Shown here in pieces: positions 8,851-16,276 of a stretch of 36,222 nt of DNA. The DNA is from an uncultured Paracoccaceae bacterium (lineage in GTDB: Bacteria; Pseudomonadota; Alphaproteobacteria; Rhodobacterales; Rhodobacteraceae), in NCBI GenBank assembly GCA_951812305.1, contig CATOSB010000016.1, positions 1 through 36,222 of the forward strand, in the 5' to 3' direction. The notes beneath the pieces were generated by a model. The model did no database searches, had not been told where the DNA came from, and saw only the letters and a list, made by a program, of their open reading frames with translations. The position numbers were made by a program, and so were the translations under genes. Positions within the stretch are counted from its first letter, which is position 1. Each line of letters opens with the position of its first letter.

Positions 8851-8886
8851 GGCAGAGGGCCCGAATGCCATCCGAGACCCTCTGCC
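8851..8886 (+). terminator. hairpin after the DUF1761 gene, probable terminator
   Basis: ggcagaggg (8851-8859) can pair with ccctctgcc (8878-8886) around an 18-base loop. It begins 11 bp after the stop codon at 8839. No T-run follows on the plus strand, so termination by this structure is only probable. Confidence 0.5.
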
Positions 8887-9035
8887 ACCCCACGTGCTCC
8901 CTCAGCACCACACGCGTATTGCAAATAGGTCTCGACCATCCTGATCCGTTTTGAATGGATACAGGATTGCGTGTCTCTACGCAATTTCTCTGTTTGAATA
9001 ACCTGAATAAAATCAGGTGCTTTTGCATAAAGCGG

Positions 9036-9079
9036 CATTCACCGAGCGCCCGTTCGGATCAACGGGCGCTCGGTGAATG
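9036..9079 (-). terminator. perfect 19-bp hairpin downstream of the DUF2853 remnant
   Basis: cattcaccgagcgcccgtt (9036-9054) is an exact inverted copy of 9061-9079, with the 6-base loop cggatc. It begins 3 bp after the stop codon of the minus-strand DUF2853 fragment. That is the place expected for its transcription terminator. The T-run on that strand is weak (gctttat). Confidence 0.72.
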
Positions 9080-9081
9080 TT

Positions 9082-9151
9082 TCAGCCGTAGATCGACTCT
9101 TTACCGAAGTGTTTGGTCAACATATAGTAGACGACCGCGCGGTATTTATTG
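9082..9151 (-). pseudogene. last 22 codons of a DUF2853-family gene
   Basis: On the minus strand the sequence reads NKYRAVVYYMLTKHFGKES followed by IYG and a TGA (9082-9084). I recognise this as the highly conserved C-terminus of DUF2853, small cytoplasmic proteins of unknown function usually a little over 100 residues long. Everything upstream is missing: the frame runs straight into the IS1595-type terminal sequence that starts at 9152. The gene was therefore interrupted by that transposon, and its 5' part should lie wherever the other end of the transposon went. The strong hairpin just downstream is its native terminator. Confidence 0.68.
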
Positions 9152-9170
9152 GGGAATTATATCCCAAAGT
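9152..9170 (+). repeat. IS1595-type terminal repeat (continues after the IS66-type insert at 10780)
   Basis: gggaattatatcccaaagt (9152-9170), continuing as aacattttac from 10780, matches the left end of the IS1595-type element at 22497 (gggaattatataccaaagt followed by cacattt) with only scattered differences. It therefore marks the left end of a second, related element that extends rightward. The IS66-type copy 2 is inserted inside this end and has duplicated its cccaaagt. Confidence 0.75.
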
Positions 9171-10771
9171 GTAACTCCCAAGCACCCCCCACGTTTGAGT
9201 GTTATTGTCAGTTTTATGGTGAGTCGAATTTGCCATTTTGCGCGTGTTTTTTTTCTTTCTTGTCTGAATTCTGTGGCGCCGGGTTGATTTCTCTGAATCA
9301 GTGGTGGGATGGATCAGGTTGCCGCCCTTGAACAACTTCTCGCCACGGCTCTGCGTCGGATCGCTGAGCTTGAAGCTGCGTTGGCGAGCATGGCGGAAGA
9401 GATCACGGACCTGCGCCGACAGTTGGCCAAGAACAGCAGCAATAGCAGCAAGCCCCCTTCAAGTGATGGCCTGAAGAAGCCAGCCCCGCGCAGCCTGCGT
9501 GGCAAATCCGGAAAGAAAAGTGGCGGCCAAGTTGGCCACCGGGGCGACACCCTGCGCCAGACGTCAACACCCGACTTTGTCGAACGGCATGAGGCGACGC
9601 ATTGCAGCGCCTGTCAGAGCGCCCTGACGGCGGAGATGGTGAAAGGGATCGAGAAGCGTCAGGTGTTCGACTTGCCTGCGCCACGCCTGGAGGTCACCGA
9701 GCATCAGGCGGCGGTTTATTGTTGCGACCATTGTCGAGCCACGACGACGGCTGGCTTTCCCGATGGCGTGGCCGCGCATGTGCAATATGGCACGCGCATG
9801 CGGGCAGTGGCGGTCTATTGCAATGTTCAGCAGCTGATACCCGAGGATCGGGTCTGCCAGCTTATGCGCGACCTGTTTGGGGCCACCAGCTTGTGCGCGG
9901 CCAGCGTGACCAACTGGACGCGCGGCGCGGCAAATAAGATGGGTGTCGTGGTTGAACACATTCTCGCCCGGCTTGCCGAAGGCGGCGTTCGGCATCTGGA
10001 CGAGACCGGACTTCGTGTTGCCGGCAAGCTGCACTGGCTGCACACGATCTGCGATACCGCCTTCACCCATTACCGCATCAGCGCCAAACGCGGTGCTGTT
10101 CCAACCTTCCTGACCGGCGGGACGATCATTCATGATCACTGGAAACCCTACTACGCCCATATGAGCGGAGTGGACGCCCACGCCCTCTGCGGGGCGCATC
10201 ACTTGCGCGAACTCAAGGCCATCGAAGAGATCGAAAAAGAGCCTTGGGCGACGGAGATGAGCGCAGTGCTTCATAGCGCCAATCAGCTCAGATGCGCGGC
10301 TCAGGATCAAGGCGAGACCGAACTCCCGGAACTGGTTCGCCAGGGTATAGTCACCAGATACATGGCGATCCTCGCCAAGGGGCTCGCCTTCCACGAACGC
10401 CGGCCCCCGCTGGCCAAAAGCCCCGGCACCCGCGGCCGAAAAGCCAGGCGGCCAGGCCACAACCTGCTCCTCCGCCTGCGTGACTACCGCGATGACGTTT
10501 TGCGATTCATCGCCGACTTCGCGGTCCCATTCACAAACAATCAGGCCGAACAGGACCTGCGCATGATGAAGCTGCGCATGAAAATCTCGGGCACCTTCCG
10601 CACCCTCGAGGGCGCGCGGGTCTTCGCCGACATCAGGTCCGTCATCTCGACGGCCAGAAAACACCGGTTCAACATCCTGGAAATCCTGACCCTGTCACCA
10701 CCTCAGATCATCGCACGGCTCTGACGGAACAAAACCCCGCAACCCTATCGGACAGGGTGCTTGGGAGTTAC
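9171..10771 (+). mobile_element. IS66-family element (ISBst12 type), copy 2, with 8-bp target duplication
   Basis: Ends gtaactcccaagcaccc at 9171-9187 and its complement at 10755-10771. The 8-bp direct repeat cccaaagt is present on both sides (9163-9170 and 10772-10779), as expected for IS66, so this is an undisturbed insertion. It is inverted relative to copy 1 (197-1796) and nearly identical to it. The target is the terminal repeat of an IS1595-type transposon. Confidence 0.95.
9309..10724 (+). CDS. IS66-family transposase (ISBst12 type), copy 2
   Basis: 471 residues with the same domains as copy 1. These are an N-terminal coiled coil, a serine/lysine linker, cysteine pairs CSAC and CCDHC, and the DDE core with HLDETGLRV, VDAHALCGAHHL and NNQAEQDLR. 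It has HERRPP where copy 1 has HERQPP. The start is the ATG of gggatggatcagg, 138 bp from the left end of the element. The frame is complete and the element has its duplication, so this copy is the better candidate for the active parent. Confidence 0.93.
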   Translation: MDQVAALEQLLATALRRIAELEAALASMAEEITDLRRQLAKNSSNSSKPPSSDGLKKPAPRSLRGKSGKKSGGQVGHRGDTLRQTSTPDFVERHEATHCSACQSALTAEMVKGIEKRQVFDLPAPRLEVTEHQAAVYCCDHCRATTTAGFPDGVAAHVQYGTRMRAVAVYCNVQQLIPEDRVCQLMRDLFGATSLCAASVTNWTRGAANKMGVVVEHILARLAEGGVRHLDETGLRVAGKLHWLHTICDTAFTHYRISAKRGAVPTFLTGGTIIHDHWKPYYAHMSGVDAHALCGAHHLRELKAIEEIEKEPWATEMSAVLHSANQLRCAAQDQGETELPELVRQGIVTRYMAILAKGLAFHERRPPLAKSPGTRGRKARRPGHNLLLRLRDYRDDVLRFIADFAVPFTNNQAEQDLRMMKLRMKISGTFRTLEGARVFADIRSVISTARKHRFNILEILTLSPPQIIARL

Positions 10772-10792
10772 CCCAAAGTAACATTTTACAGA

Positions 10793-10966
10793 TTATTTCT
10801 GGTCTGCTTTCAGTCTTCCGGCCTTGGCTGGATTGAAAAACACATCTCGTAATTCCTCCATGCTTGCACAGGGCATATCGTATTCCCGCTCCATCTCGGC
10901 CTTCTTTGGTTGGTAGTGGGAATCCGCGAGCTTTTCAGGAAGTGTCTTGGTATTTGGTTTGGTCAT
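10793..10966 (-). CDS. small protein of the YQPxKxEM type, unknown function
   Basis: 57 residues from ATG 10966, with ggagag 6 bp upstream. The core YQPKKAEMEREYDMPCA is followed by SMEELRDVFFNPAK. The small protein at 23667-23828 has the same plan: YQPGKKEMLEDVRIDA, then TPDELAEAVLKPVK. Both proteins are charged, have no membrane segment, and lie inside IS1595-type elements. Here the gene follows the restriction endonuclease gene on the same strand, with an IS630 element inserted between them. I do not know the function; an accessory role in the nuclease cassettes is possible. Confidence 0.65.
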   Translation of the reverse strand: MTKPNTKTLPEKLADSHYQPKKAEMEREYDMPCASMEELRDVFFNPAKAGRLKADQK

Positions 10967-11078
10967 GGTTTCTCTCCGGTTATACTTATACCAAGGGTGC
11001 TTCAAAATGACTCAGCTATGGATTTTGGGTACCGCCTGAGGTGCTGAGGTGATTCAAGATTGGCAAAGGAGACCACCG

Positions 11079-12148
11079 ATGCCAGCCAGGATACCGATGC
11101 GAGCCGATTTTACCGCCAATGATCTGCGCAAGCTTGCCGCAGAGAGTTCTGATGCCCGGCAGAGCCGACGGCTTTTGTCGCTTGCCGCTATCGCCGATGG
11201 CATGTCGCGTGGGGCTGCGGCCCGCATTGGCGGGATGGACCGGCAAACGCTCAGGGACTGGGTGCTCCGTTTCAACGCTGATGGTCCAGCGGGGCTGCTG
11301 GATCGGCAGCGAGGAGGCTCGCGATCCCGCCTTGACAATGCGCAACTGGATGAACTGGCGGCTCTTGTCGAGACCGGTCCTGATCCTGAAAAGGACGGTG
11401 TCGTCCGCTGGCGGCGGGTCGATTTGAAGAATGTGATCAAGGCGCGTTTTGGCGTCGACTATCACGAGCGCCATGTGGGGCAGATTCTGCACAATCTGGG
11501 CTTTTCCCACATCAGCGCACGCCCTCAGCACCCGGGGCAGGACGTGCAGGTCATTGAGGATTTCAAAAAAACTTCGGCGACAATCTGAAGGAGACGCTTC
11601 AGGGGGTGCCGCCGGACAAACCCGTCGAAATCTGGTTCCAGGACGAGATGCGTCTCGGTCAGAAGAACACCCGCGTCCGCCAGTGGGCACGCAAGGGCAC
11701 ACGGCCCCGCCAGCCCGCCGATCAGCGTTACCAAAATGCGTATCTTTTTGGCGCCATCTGCCCCGAACGCGGCACCGGCGCGGCGATCATGATGCCAGCA
11801 GCCGACACCTATGCGATGCAGCGCCACCTGGAAGAAATCAGCAAAATTGTCTCCGATGGCGCCCACGCCGTCATCCTCATGGACCAAGCCGGCTGGCACA
11901 CGACATCCGCTCTGGAAATCCCGCAAAACCTGTCGCTCATGTTTCTGCCGCCCAAATCACCAGAGCTGAATCCAACCGAAAACATTTGGCAATATCTCCG
12001 CCAGACATGGCTCGCAAACCGGACGTTCGACACATATGACGCGATTCTCGACGCGGGGTGCGAGGCCTGGAACAACCTCATCGCAAGACCGCAAACCATC
12101 ACATCCATCGCAAGCCGCAACTGGGCGAAAGTCGGTCAGATTGAATAA
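11079..12148 (+). CDS. IS630-family transposase made by -1 frameshifting
   Basis: Two overlapping frames. The first (ATG 11079, after aaaggaga) encodes a helix-turn-helix region (ARQSRRLLSLAAIADGMSRG, then IGGMDRQTLRDWVLRF) and stops at 11586-11588. The second, in the -1 frame, carries the DDE core (EIWFQDEMRLGQ, ILMDQAGWHT, LPPKSPELNPTENIW) to the stop at 12146-12148. The frames join at seven A residues (11565-11571): slipping back by one base changes FKKTSATI into FKKNFGDNLK and continues into the second frame. The product would be about 356 residues, normal for IS630. Confidence 0.88.
11565..11571 (+). other. A7 slippery site for -1 frameshift
   Basis: The run ttc aaa aaa act places an A7 heptamer where the two IS630 type III frames overlap. 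Re-reading in the -1 frame after the run gives the conserved continuation of the transposase. Confidence 0.8.
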
Positions 12149-12638
12149 CCCTTGGTATTAGGCCACACAGTCTTCCATAAAGCAGTCCAGGAATTGGTCT
12201 GTCACACCACGCGGCTTACGACGGTCACAAAGCGAATAAAGCTCCTCAACGGCTGAGTATGGAAAGAACTTGGTTTCCATTTCACGGAACTGTTCGCGAT
12301 TAGCTTGGTCTATTACCTTCTGGCGATCTTCATCCGGCGCAACGATGGTCCAGCGTATATCCCGCAACTGTGGTCCAGTGTCGAAAAACCCTTTCATTCG
12401 GGTGAGGCCGCTTGTTACGCCGGTACTGTGTTCGATCTCCATCACGGCAGGCATGAGCCTGCCGTTTTTGAACCACACGCAATCAATTAGCCGAGCTGCA
12501 TTCGCTGCACTTGGATAGGCTTGCAAGACTTGCTCATCGACCAAATTATTGACGACGGCATCTAACTCTGCGACCCGTTTGCCTTCGTATTCGATACTAC
12601 GATCATTAGACGCCACCCACGTTCGGAAGTAAGCGGTG

Positions 12639-14255
12639 TCACCGCGCCCTGTCAAAGTTCCATGGCATGAGTTCGTCGATGCGGGCTGCTGGATGGCCGG
12701 CAGCGATGGCTTCGAGGGTTGCCTTGAGATAGGCATAGGGCTCGACGTCGTTAAGCTTACAGGTTTCGATCAGGGAGGCGATACGCCCCCAGTTTCTGCC
12801 ACCTTCGTCATGGCCCGCAAAGAGCGCGTTCTTACGATTGAGGGCAATCGGGCGGATGGTTCGCTCGACCACGTTGCTGTCCATCTCGATAGCGCCGTCG
12901 TCGAGAAAGAGCTTCAGTCCGTCCATGTGTTTGGCGATGTAGGAGAGCTTATCGCCGAGGCGTGATTTGGCCGAGATGCGGGAGCGGACGGTTTTGAGCC
13001 AAGTCTCGAATGCCTCGATCAGCGGCTTGGTCTTTTCCTGGCGAACAGCTTTGCGCTCGGCGGCGGGTTTTCCTCTAATCTCAGCCTCGATCTTGTAGAA
13101 CTCGGCAATCCGCCTGAGCCCATCCCCTGCAATGGGCGAGCCATCGCGGTCATGCACTTCCTTGAGCTTGCGCCGCGCATGAGCCCAGCAATAGGCCAGT
13201 TTGACGGATCCTGAGTTACGGCCCGGTTTGGTCAGGGCATTATAACCCGTATAGCCATCCACCTGCAGCGTACCGCTGAAGCCGGTCAGGAACTCCGTTG
13301 CGTGTTTGCCGCCACGCCCATCGGCGTAACAGAACACAACACCCGGTGGGGCGGTGCCCCCGAAGGGCCGCTCATCGCGGGCAATGGCCCAGAGATACCC
13401 GGTCTTGGTTCTGCCGCGCCCCGGATCGAGCACCGGACAGCGCGTCTCATCGGCAAAGAGCTTGCTGGAAGATTTGAGATCTTTGAACAGATGATCCACC
13501 ACGGGAGCAAGATGGAAGGATATCCGGCCCATCCAGCCCGCAAGGGTGGAGCGGTGCAGATCAAGGCCGGATCGGGCATAAATCTGCGCCTGCCGGAACA
13601 AGGGGCAGTGATCGGCGTACTTGGACACGGCCACCTGCGCCAATGTCCCCTCGGTAGGCAGGCCACCCTCGATCAGATGCACCGGTGCAGGCGCCTGGGC
13701 CACGCCAGCGTCCTTGTTCGGGCAGGCGTATTTGGGCCGGATGGTCACGATCACCCGCGCCTGGGCCGGAACAATATCCAGTCGTTCGGTGCGATCTTCG
13801 CCGATCCTGACCATCTCACCACAGCCGCAGGGGCATGTAATGCTGGCAGGCTCGATCACCTGTTCGATACGTTCCAGATGATCCGGCAGGTTCCCAAGGT
13901 TGCGCTGCGCAGGTTTGCGCTTCTTGCGCGGTTTGGTCATCTCGATTGTTTCTGACTGCGCCTCGGCCTCGACTGTCGCGACCTCCAGATCTTCAAAAGC
14001 CAGTTGCCGTTCATCCGGGCTGAGCTTCTCGGAGCGTTTGCCATAGACCAGTTGGTGCAGTTCTTTGACAAAATGCTCCAGACGCGCGTTGATCGCCTCA
14101 AGTTCCGCGTTCTGCGTGGCGAGAGCGGCGTTGCTTTCTTCGAGTTCGGCAAACTGAGATGTTAGGTTTGAAGCGTCCTGCCGGGCCGCCAAAACAACCG
14201 CCCGCACCTCCGCGGGAAGGGCATCCAGATCAAGGGATTCAAGAGCGTCAGGCAT
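12639..14255 (-). CDS. tnpC: IS66 transposase TnpC
   Basis: 538 residues. An N-terminal coiled coil (about 25-70) leads into HQLVYGKRSEKLSP, the usual IS66 segment. The zinc-finger region CPCGCGEMVRIGEDRTERLD follows. The DDE core has LFADETRCPVLDPGRG, LQVDGYTGYNAL and the acidic MDSNVVERTIRPIALNRKN near residue 470. The C-terminal IS66 domain ends EAIAAGHPAARIDELMPWNF. The frame is complete; it starts 55 bp after tnpB and ends 10 bp from the element end. Confidence 0.95.
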   Translation of the reverse strand: MPDALESLDLDALPAEVRAVVLAARQDASNLTSQFAELEESNAALATQNAELEAINARLEHFVKELHQLVYGKRSEKLSPDERQLAFEDLEVATVEAEAQSETIEMTKPRKKRKPAQRNLGNLPDHLERIEQVIEPASITCPCGCGEMVRIGEDRTERLDIVPAQARVIVTIRPKYACPNKDAGVAQAPAPVHLIEGGLPTEGTLAQVAVSKYADHCPLFRQAQIYARSGLDLHRSTLAGWMGRISFHLAPVVDHLFKDLKSSSKLFADETRCPVLDPGRGRTKTGYLWAIARDERPFGGTAPPGVVFCYADGRGGKHATEFLTGFSGTLQVDGYTGYNALTKPGRNSGSVKLAYCWAHARRKLKEVHDRDGSPIAGDGLRRIAEFYKIEAEIRGKPAAERKAVRQEKTKPLIEAFETWLKTVRSRISAKSRLGDKLSYIAKHMDGLKLFLDDGAIEMDSNVVERTIRPIALNRKNALFAGHDEGGRNWGRIASLIETCKLNDVEPYAYLKATLEAIAAGHPAARIDELMPWNFDRAR

Positions 14256-14310
14256 GGCGTGTTCTTAGCAGATCAGGCCACGATTTACACCCTGTACATA
14301 AGGCTGAGAG

Positions 14311-14664
14311 TCACTCTGCCGCACCCGGTCGACGTGTCCGCCGCGCCGTCACCCGTCGCCAGTCCAGGCCCTCAAACAGAGTCTCAAATTGCGCCTTGGA
14401 CAGCCGCATCACGCCATCATGGACCCTGGGCCAGGCGAACTTGCCCTGTTCCAGCCGCTTGTACGTCATCACCAGACCGGACCCATCCCAAAGCAGAACC
14501 TTGATGCGATCTCCACGTTTGGCGCGGAACACGATGATTACGCCCGAGTGCGGATCAAGGCCCGGATCGCGTTCGGCAACCGCCGCCAGCCCGTCATGGC
14601 CCTTCCTGAAATCCACCGGCCTGGTCGCAATCACAACCCGCACCGATTGCGACGGAACAATCAT
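14311..14664 (-). CDS. tnpB: IS66 accessory protein TnpB
   Basis: 117 residues. It has the diagnostic RPVDFRKGHDGLAAV and the pattern VIIVFRAKRGDRIKVLLWDG, then GLVMTYKRLEQGKFAWP. TnpB is needed for IS66 transposition, but its exact role is unknown. The start codon overlaps the tnpA stop as ATGA (14661-14664), which suggests coupled translation. Confidence 0.95.
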   Translation of the reverse strand: MIVPSQSVRVVIATRPVDFRKGHDGLAAVAERDPGLDPHSGVIIVFRAKRGDRIKVLLWDGSGLVMTYKRLEQGKFAWPRVHDGVMRLSKAQFETLFEGLDWRRVTARRTRRPGAAE

Positions 14665-15017
14665 CCCTGTCGCGCCAGGTGCCGCGCAACATCCTTGATC
14701 CGTTTTGTGGCCGTGCTTTTGGGCAGGCGGACAGTGACAGATCCCGCGATGATCTCAACACCGTCAAAGGGCGAAGGCGGTGGTGTCGCAAGCACTGCGA
14801 TCTCTGCAAAACCAGACGTCTGACCCTCGTCACGCGCGACCTTGCGCCGGGCCGTCGTGCGCCATGTCGATAACCGCGTCGCCGACATACCGTGTTTGCG
14901 AGCCACACCCGCAACCGTCGCGCCTGGCGCATACGTCTCCGCCACAATCGCCGCACGCTCCGCCGCCGTCCGTAGTACAGGCCTGCGACGCGAAACCTCC
15001 GCCCCATCATCCAACAT
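14661..15017 (-). CDS. tnpA: IS66 accessory protein TnpA
   Basis: 118 residues from ATG 15017, with ggagg 7 bp upstream; TTG 15020 is a less likely start. A helix-turn-helix of the IS3/IS66 OrfA type is visible: AAIVAETYAPGATVAGVARK, then HGMSATRLSTWR. The C-terminal part GVEIIAGSVTVRLPKSTATK is also typical. It overlaps tnpB by 4 bp and begins about 80 bp inside the right end of the element. Confidence 0.93.
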   Translation of the reverse strand: MLDDGAEVSRRRPVLRTAAERAAIVAETYAPGATVAGVARKHGMSATRLSTWRTTARRKVARDEGQTSGFAEIAVLATPPPSPFDGVEIIAGSVTVRLPKSTATKRIKDVARHLARQG

Positions 15018-15655
15018 CAAATTACCTCCAGATCATTGGAGACCAGCATCTCATATCAAACCGCAAGCCGATACCATGGGGCGCCCGCACCGGTTACGTT
15101 CGGAATCCAAGTTGCTGGCCAATTAGGACAAGCGCAATTTGTATTTGAGCATGACGCCTCTTTGCTTCAATCGTCATGCCCTGCGCGGGCGCGGCGGGAT
15201 CAAGACCTACACTTTTGTAGACGACATCCACCACGATTTCTGATATCTCCATGTTAATGTCTTTGAAGCCGAGAATACCGTTCTCGTGAGGATCTTCTGG
15301 CAGATAAATGAGGTGTTTATGGCCGGGCTTTACGCTCTTGTATGCGCTCATCTGCTCGATACGTCCCGGCTTGCAGCTATAGAATAGGGCCGTGTGAGCC
15401 AACAAAGCCTCCAAAACCGACCGTGTGTTGTAGCTGCCGCCAAATACACGGTCCACGTTGACAGGTTTATCGGGTAAAATGGCATTGGCCAGCCGCCAAA
15501 TCATTTGAACCAAAATACTCTCAACGGACTTGTCAGCCAACCGTTCACCCTTAGTGGGGTCATAACGTTTAATCTCAATAGGCCCCTCAGGCTCATACAC
15601 ATTGTGGATAACAATGCGTCCAGAGTTGCGAGGGTTCACATACTGGTATTGGCAA

Positions 15656-16276
15656 TCACGCGGCAACCGATTGATAGCTCTCACGATGTTCTGAGCGGTA
15701 ACTCGCATCTCTACTCCTCAAGTGTTCGGCAATGGACCGTGCCAAGCCCTGCGCTGCCATATATGGCACTCCATTTCCAACGGTTTTGAACATATTTGAT
15801 AGCGTCAGTGTCGGCGGCAGTTCAAACTCTTTAGGAAGCGACTGGAGAGCAAGTGCCTCAGCTACGGTGATCCGCCGCTCCTGATAGGGATGCAGGTGAA
15901 CCTCGTTATTTCCATAAGCTGCGGTTGGTGAATATCGCCAACGATGCAGGCGCTTATAGGACTTCTTGCTGTCGTCACCCTCTGCAACCGTTTGGAACCG
16001 CCGCAATCCGGCGCGTGGCTGAAAGCAATGGGATGCATTCGCGTGATTGCACACATCGTTCTTATCGAACCAGTATTGAACGCAAAGCTCTGATGGAACC
16101 ATATTTTTTCGCATTCGAATATGGTTCGGTTTGAACGCATCCACTTTGCTCGGTCCTTCGTAATCGGGATCGAGGAAGTGTGGCTTTTTCTCGGCCTCTT
16201 CGACCCGCCCGCGCACATCGTCCTTGCCTGTCTGCTCCCTCGACTTCGGGACGTAGGGCTGAGCGGAACGATATGC
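15656..16276 (-). pseudogene. C-terminal part of a DNA (cytosine-5) methyltransferase
   Basis: About 206 residues remain, ending at 15656. Motif IX is seen in RRITVAEALALQSLPKEF and motif X in FKTVGNGVPYMAAQGLARSI. Before these lies a variable target-recognition region (YVPKSREQTGKDD to GDDSKKSYKRLH). The catalytic PC motif (IV) and the SAM-binding motif I are absent, because upstream the frame meets a stop shared with the serine recombinase gene (16277-16279). The methyltransferase is therefore inactive unless the missing half is supplied elsewhere. It overlaps the start of the endonuclease gene, so the two formed one R-M operon. Confidence 0.85.

Larger units (their letters stand above)
10991..12155 (+). 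mobile_element. IS630-family element, type III, in TA
   Basis: The ends ccaagggtgcttcaaaatga (10991-11010) and the complement of the right end (ccaagggttattcaatctga) form an imperfect inverted repeat. The element is flanked by TA at 10989-10990 and 12156-12157, the standard IS630 target duplication. Length is 1165 bp. It sits between the endonuclease stop codon (12158) and the small gene at 10966, so it separates the two without destroying either frame. Confidence 0.88.
12629..15097 (-). mobile_element. complete three-gene IS66 element with 8-bp target duplication
   Basis: 2469 bp. Inverted ends are gtaagcggtgtcaccgcgcc (12629-12648) and the complement of the right end (gtaaccggtgcgggcgcccc). 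The direct repeat gttcggaa occurs at 12621-12628 and 15098-15105. It contains tnpA, tnpB and tnpC on the minus strand in the standard order. The two IS66 lineages in this window differ: this one is canonical, while 197-1796 and 9171-10771 carry only one gene. Confidence 0.95.
12158..15708 (-). pseudogene. restriction endonuclease-like gene split by IS66
   Basis: The gene reads 15708-15098, then 12620-12158 on the minus strand once the IS66 element and one copy of the 8-bp duplication are removed. The junction becomes QLGFRT|WVASNDRS in frame, and the whole is 358 codons (357 residues). The C-terminal half has a PD-(D/E)XK-like layout: KRRHAQIQIALVLIGQQLGF, a conserved WVASND, LIDCVWFKNG, then the catalytic-looking VMEIEHSTGVTSGLTRM. 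It ends with TIVAPDEDRQKVIDQAN and FFPYSAVEELYSLC. The N-terminal part may recognise DNA. The start overlaps the end of the C5-methyltransferase gene by about 53 bp, a typical R-M operon. As it stands the protein stops at FRT (15094-15096), before the nuclease motifs. Confidence 0.8.

Noticed and set aside
9000..9019. aacctgaataaaatcaggtg as a MITE end related to 27135-27245
   Set aside because: Only a short cctga/tcagg palindrome is shared; no TA duplication or second end was found. It is at most a weak terminator hairpin.
197..10771. Composite transposon made of two IS66-type copies
   Set aside because: Only copy 2 has a matching duplication, the outer flanks differ, and the enclosed genes are ordinary chromosomal housekeeping genes.
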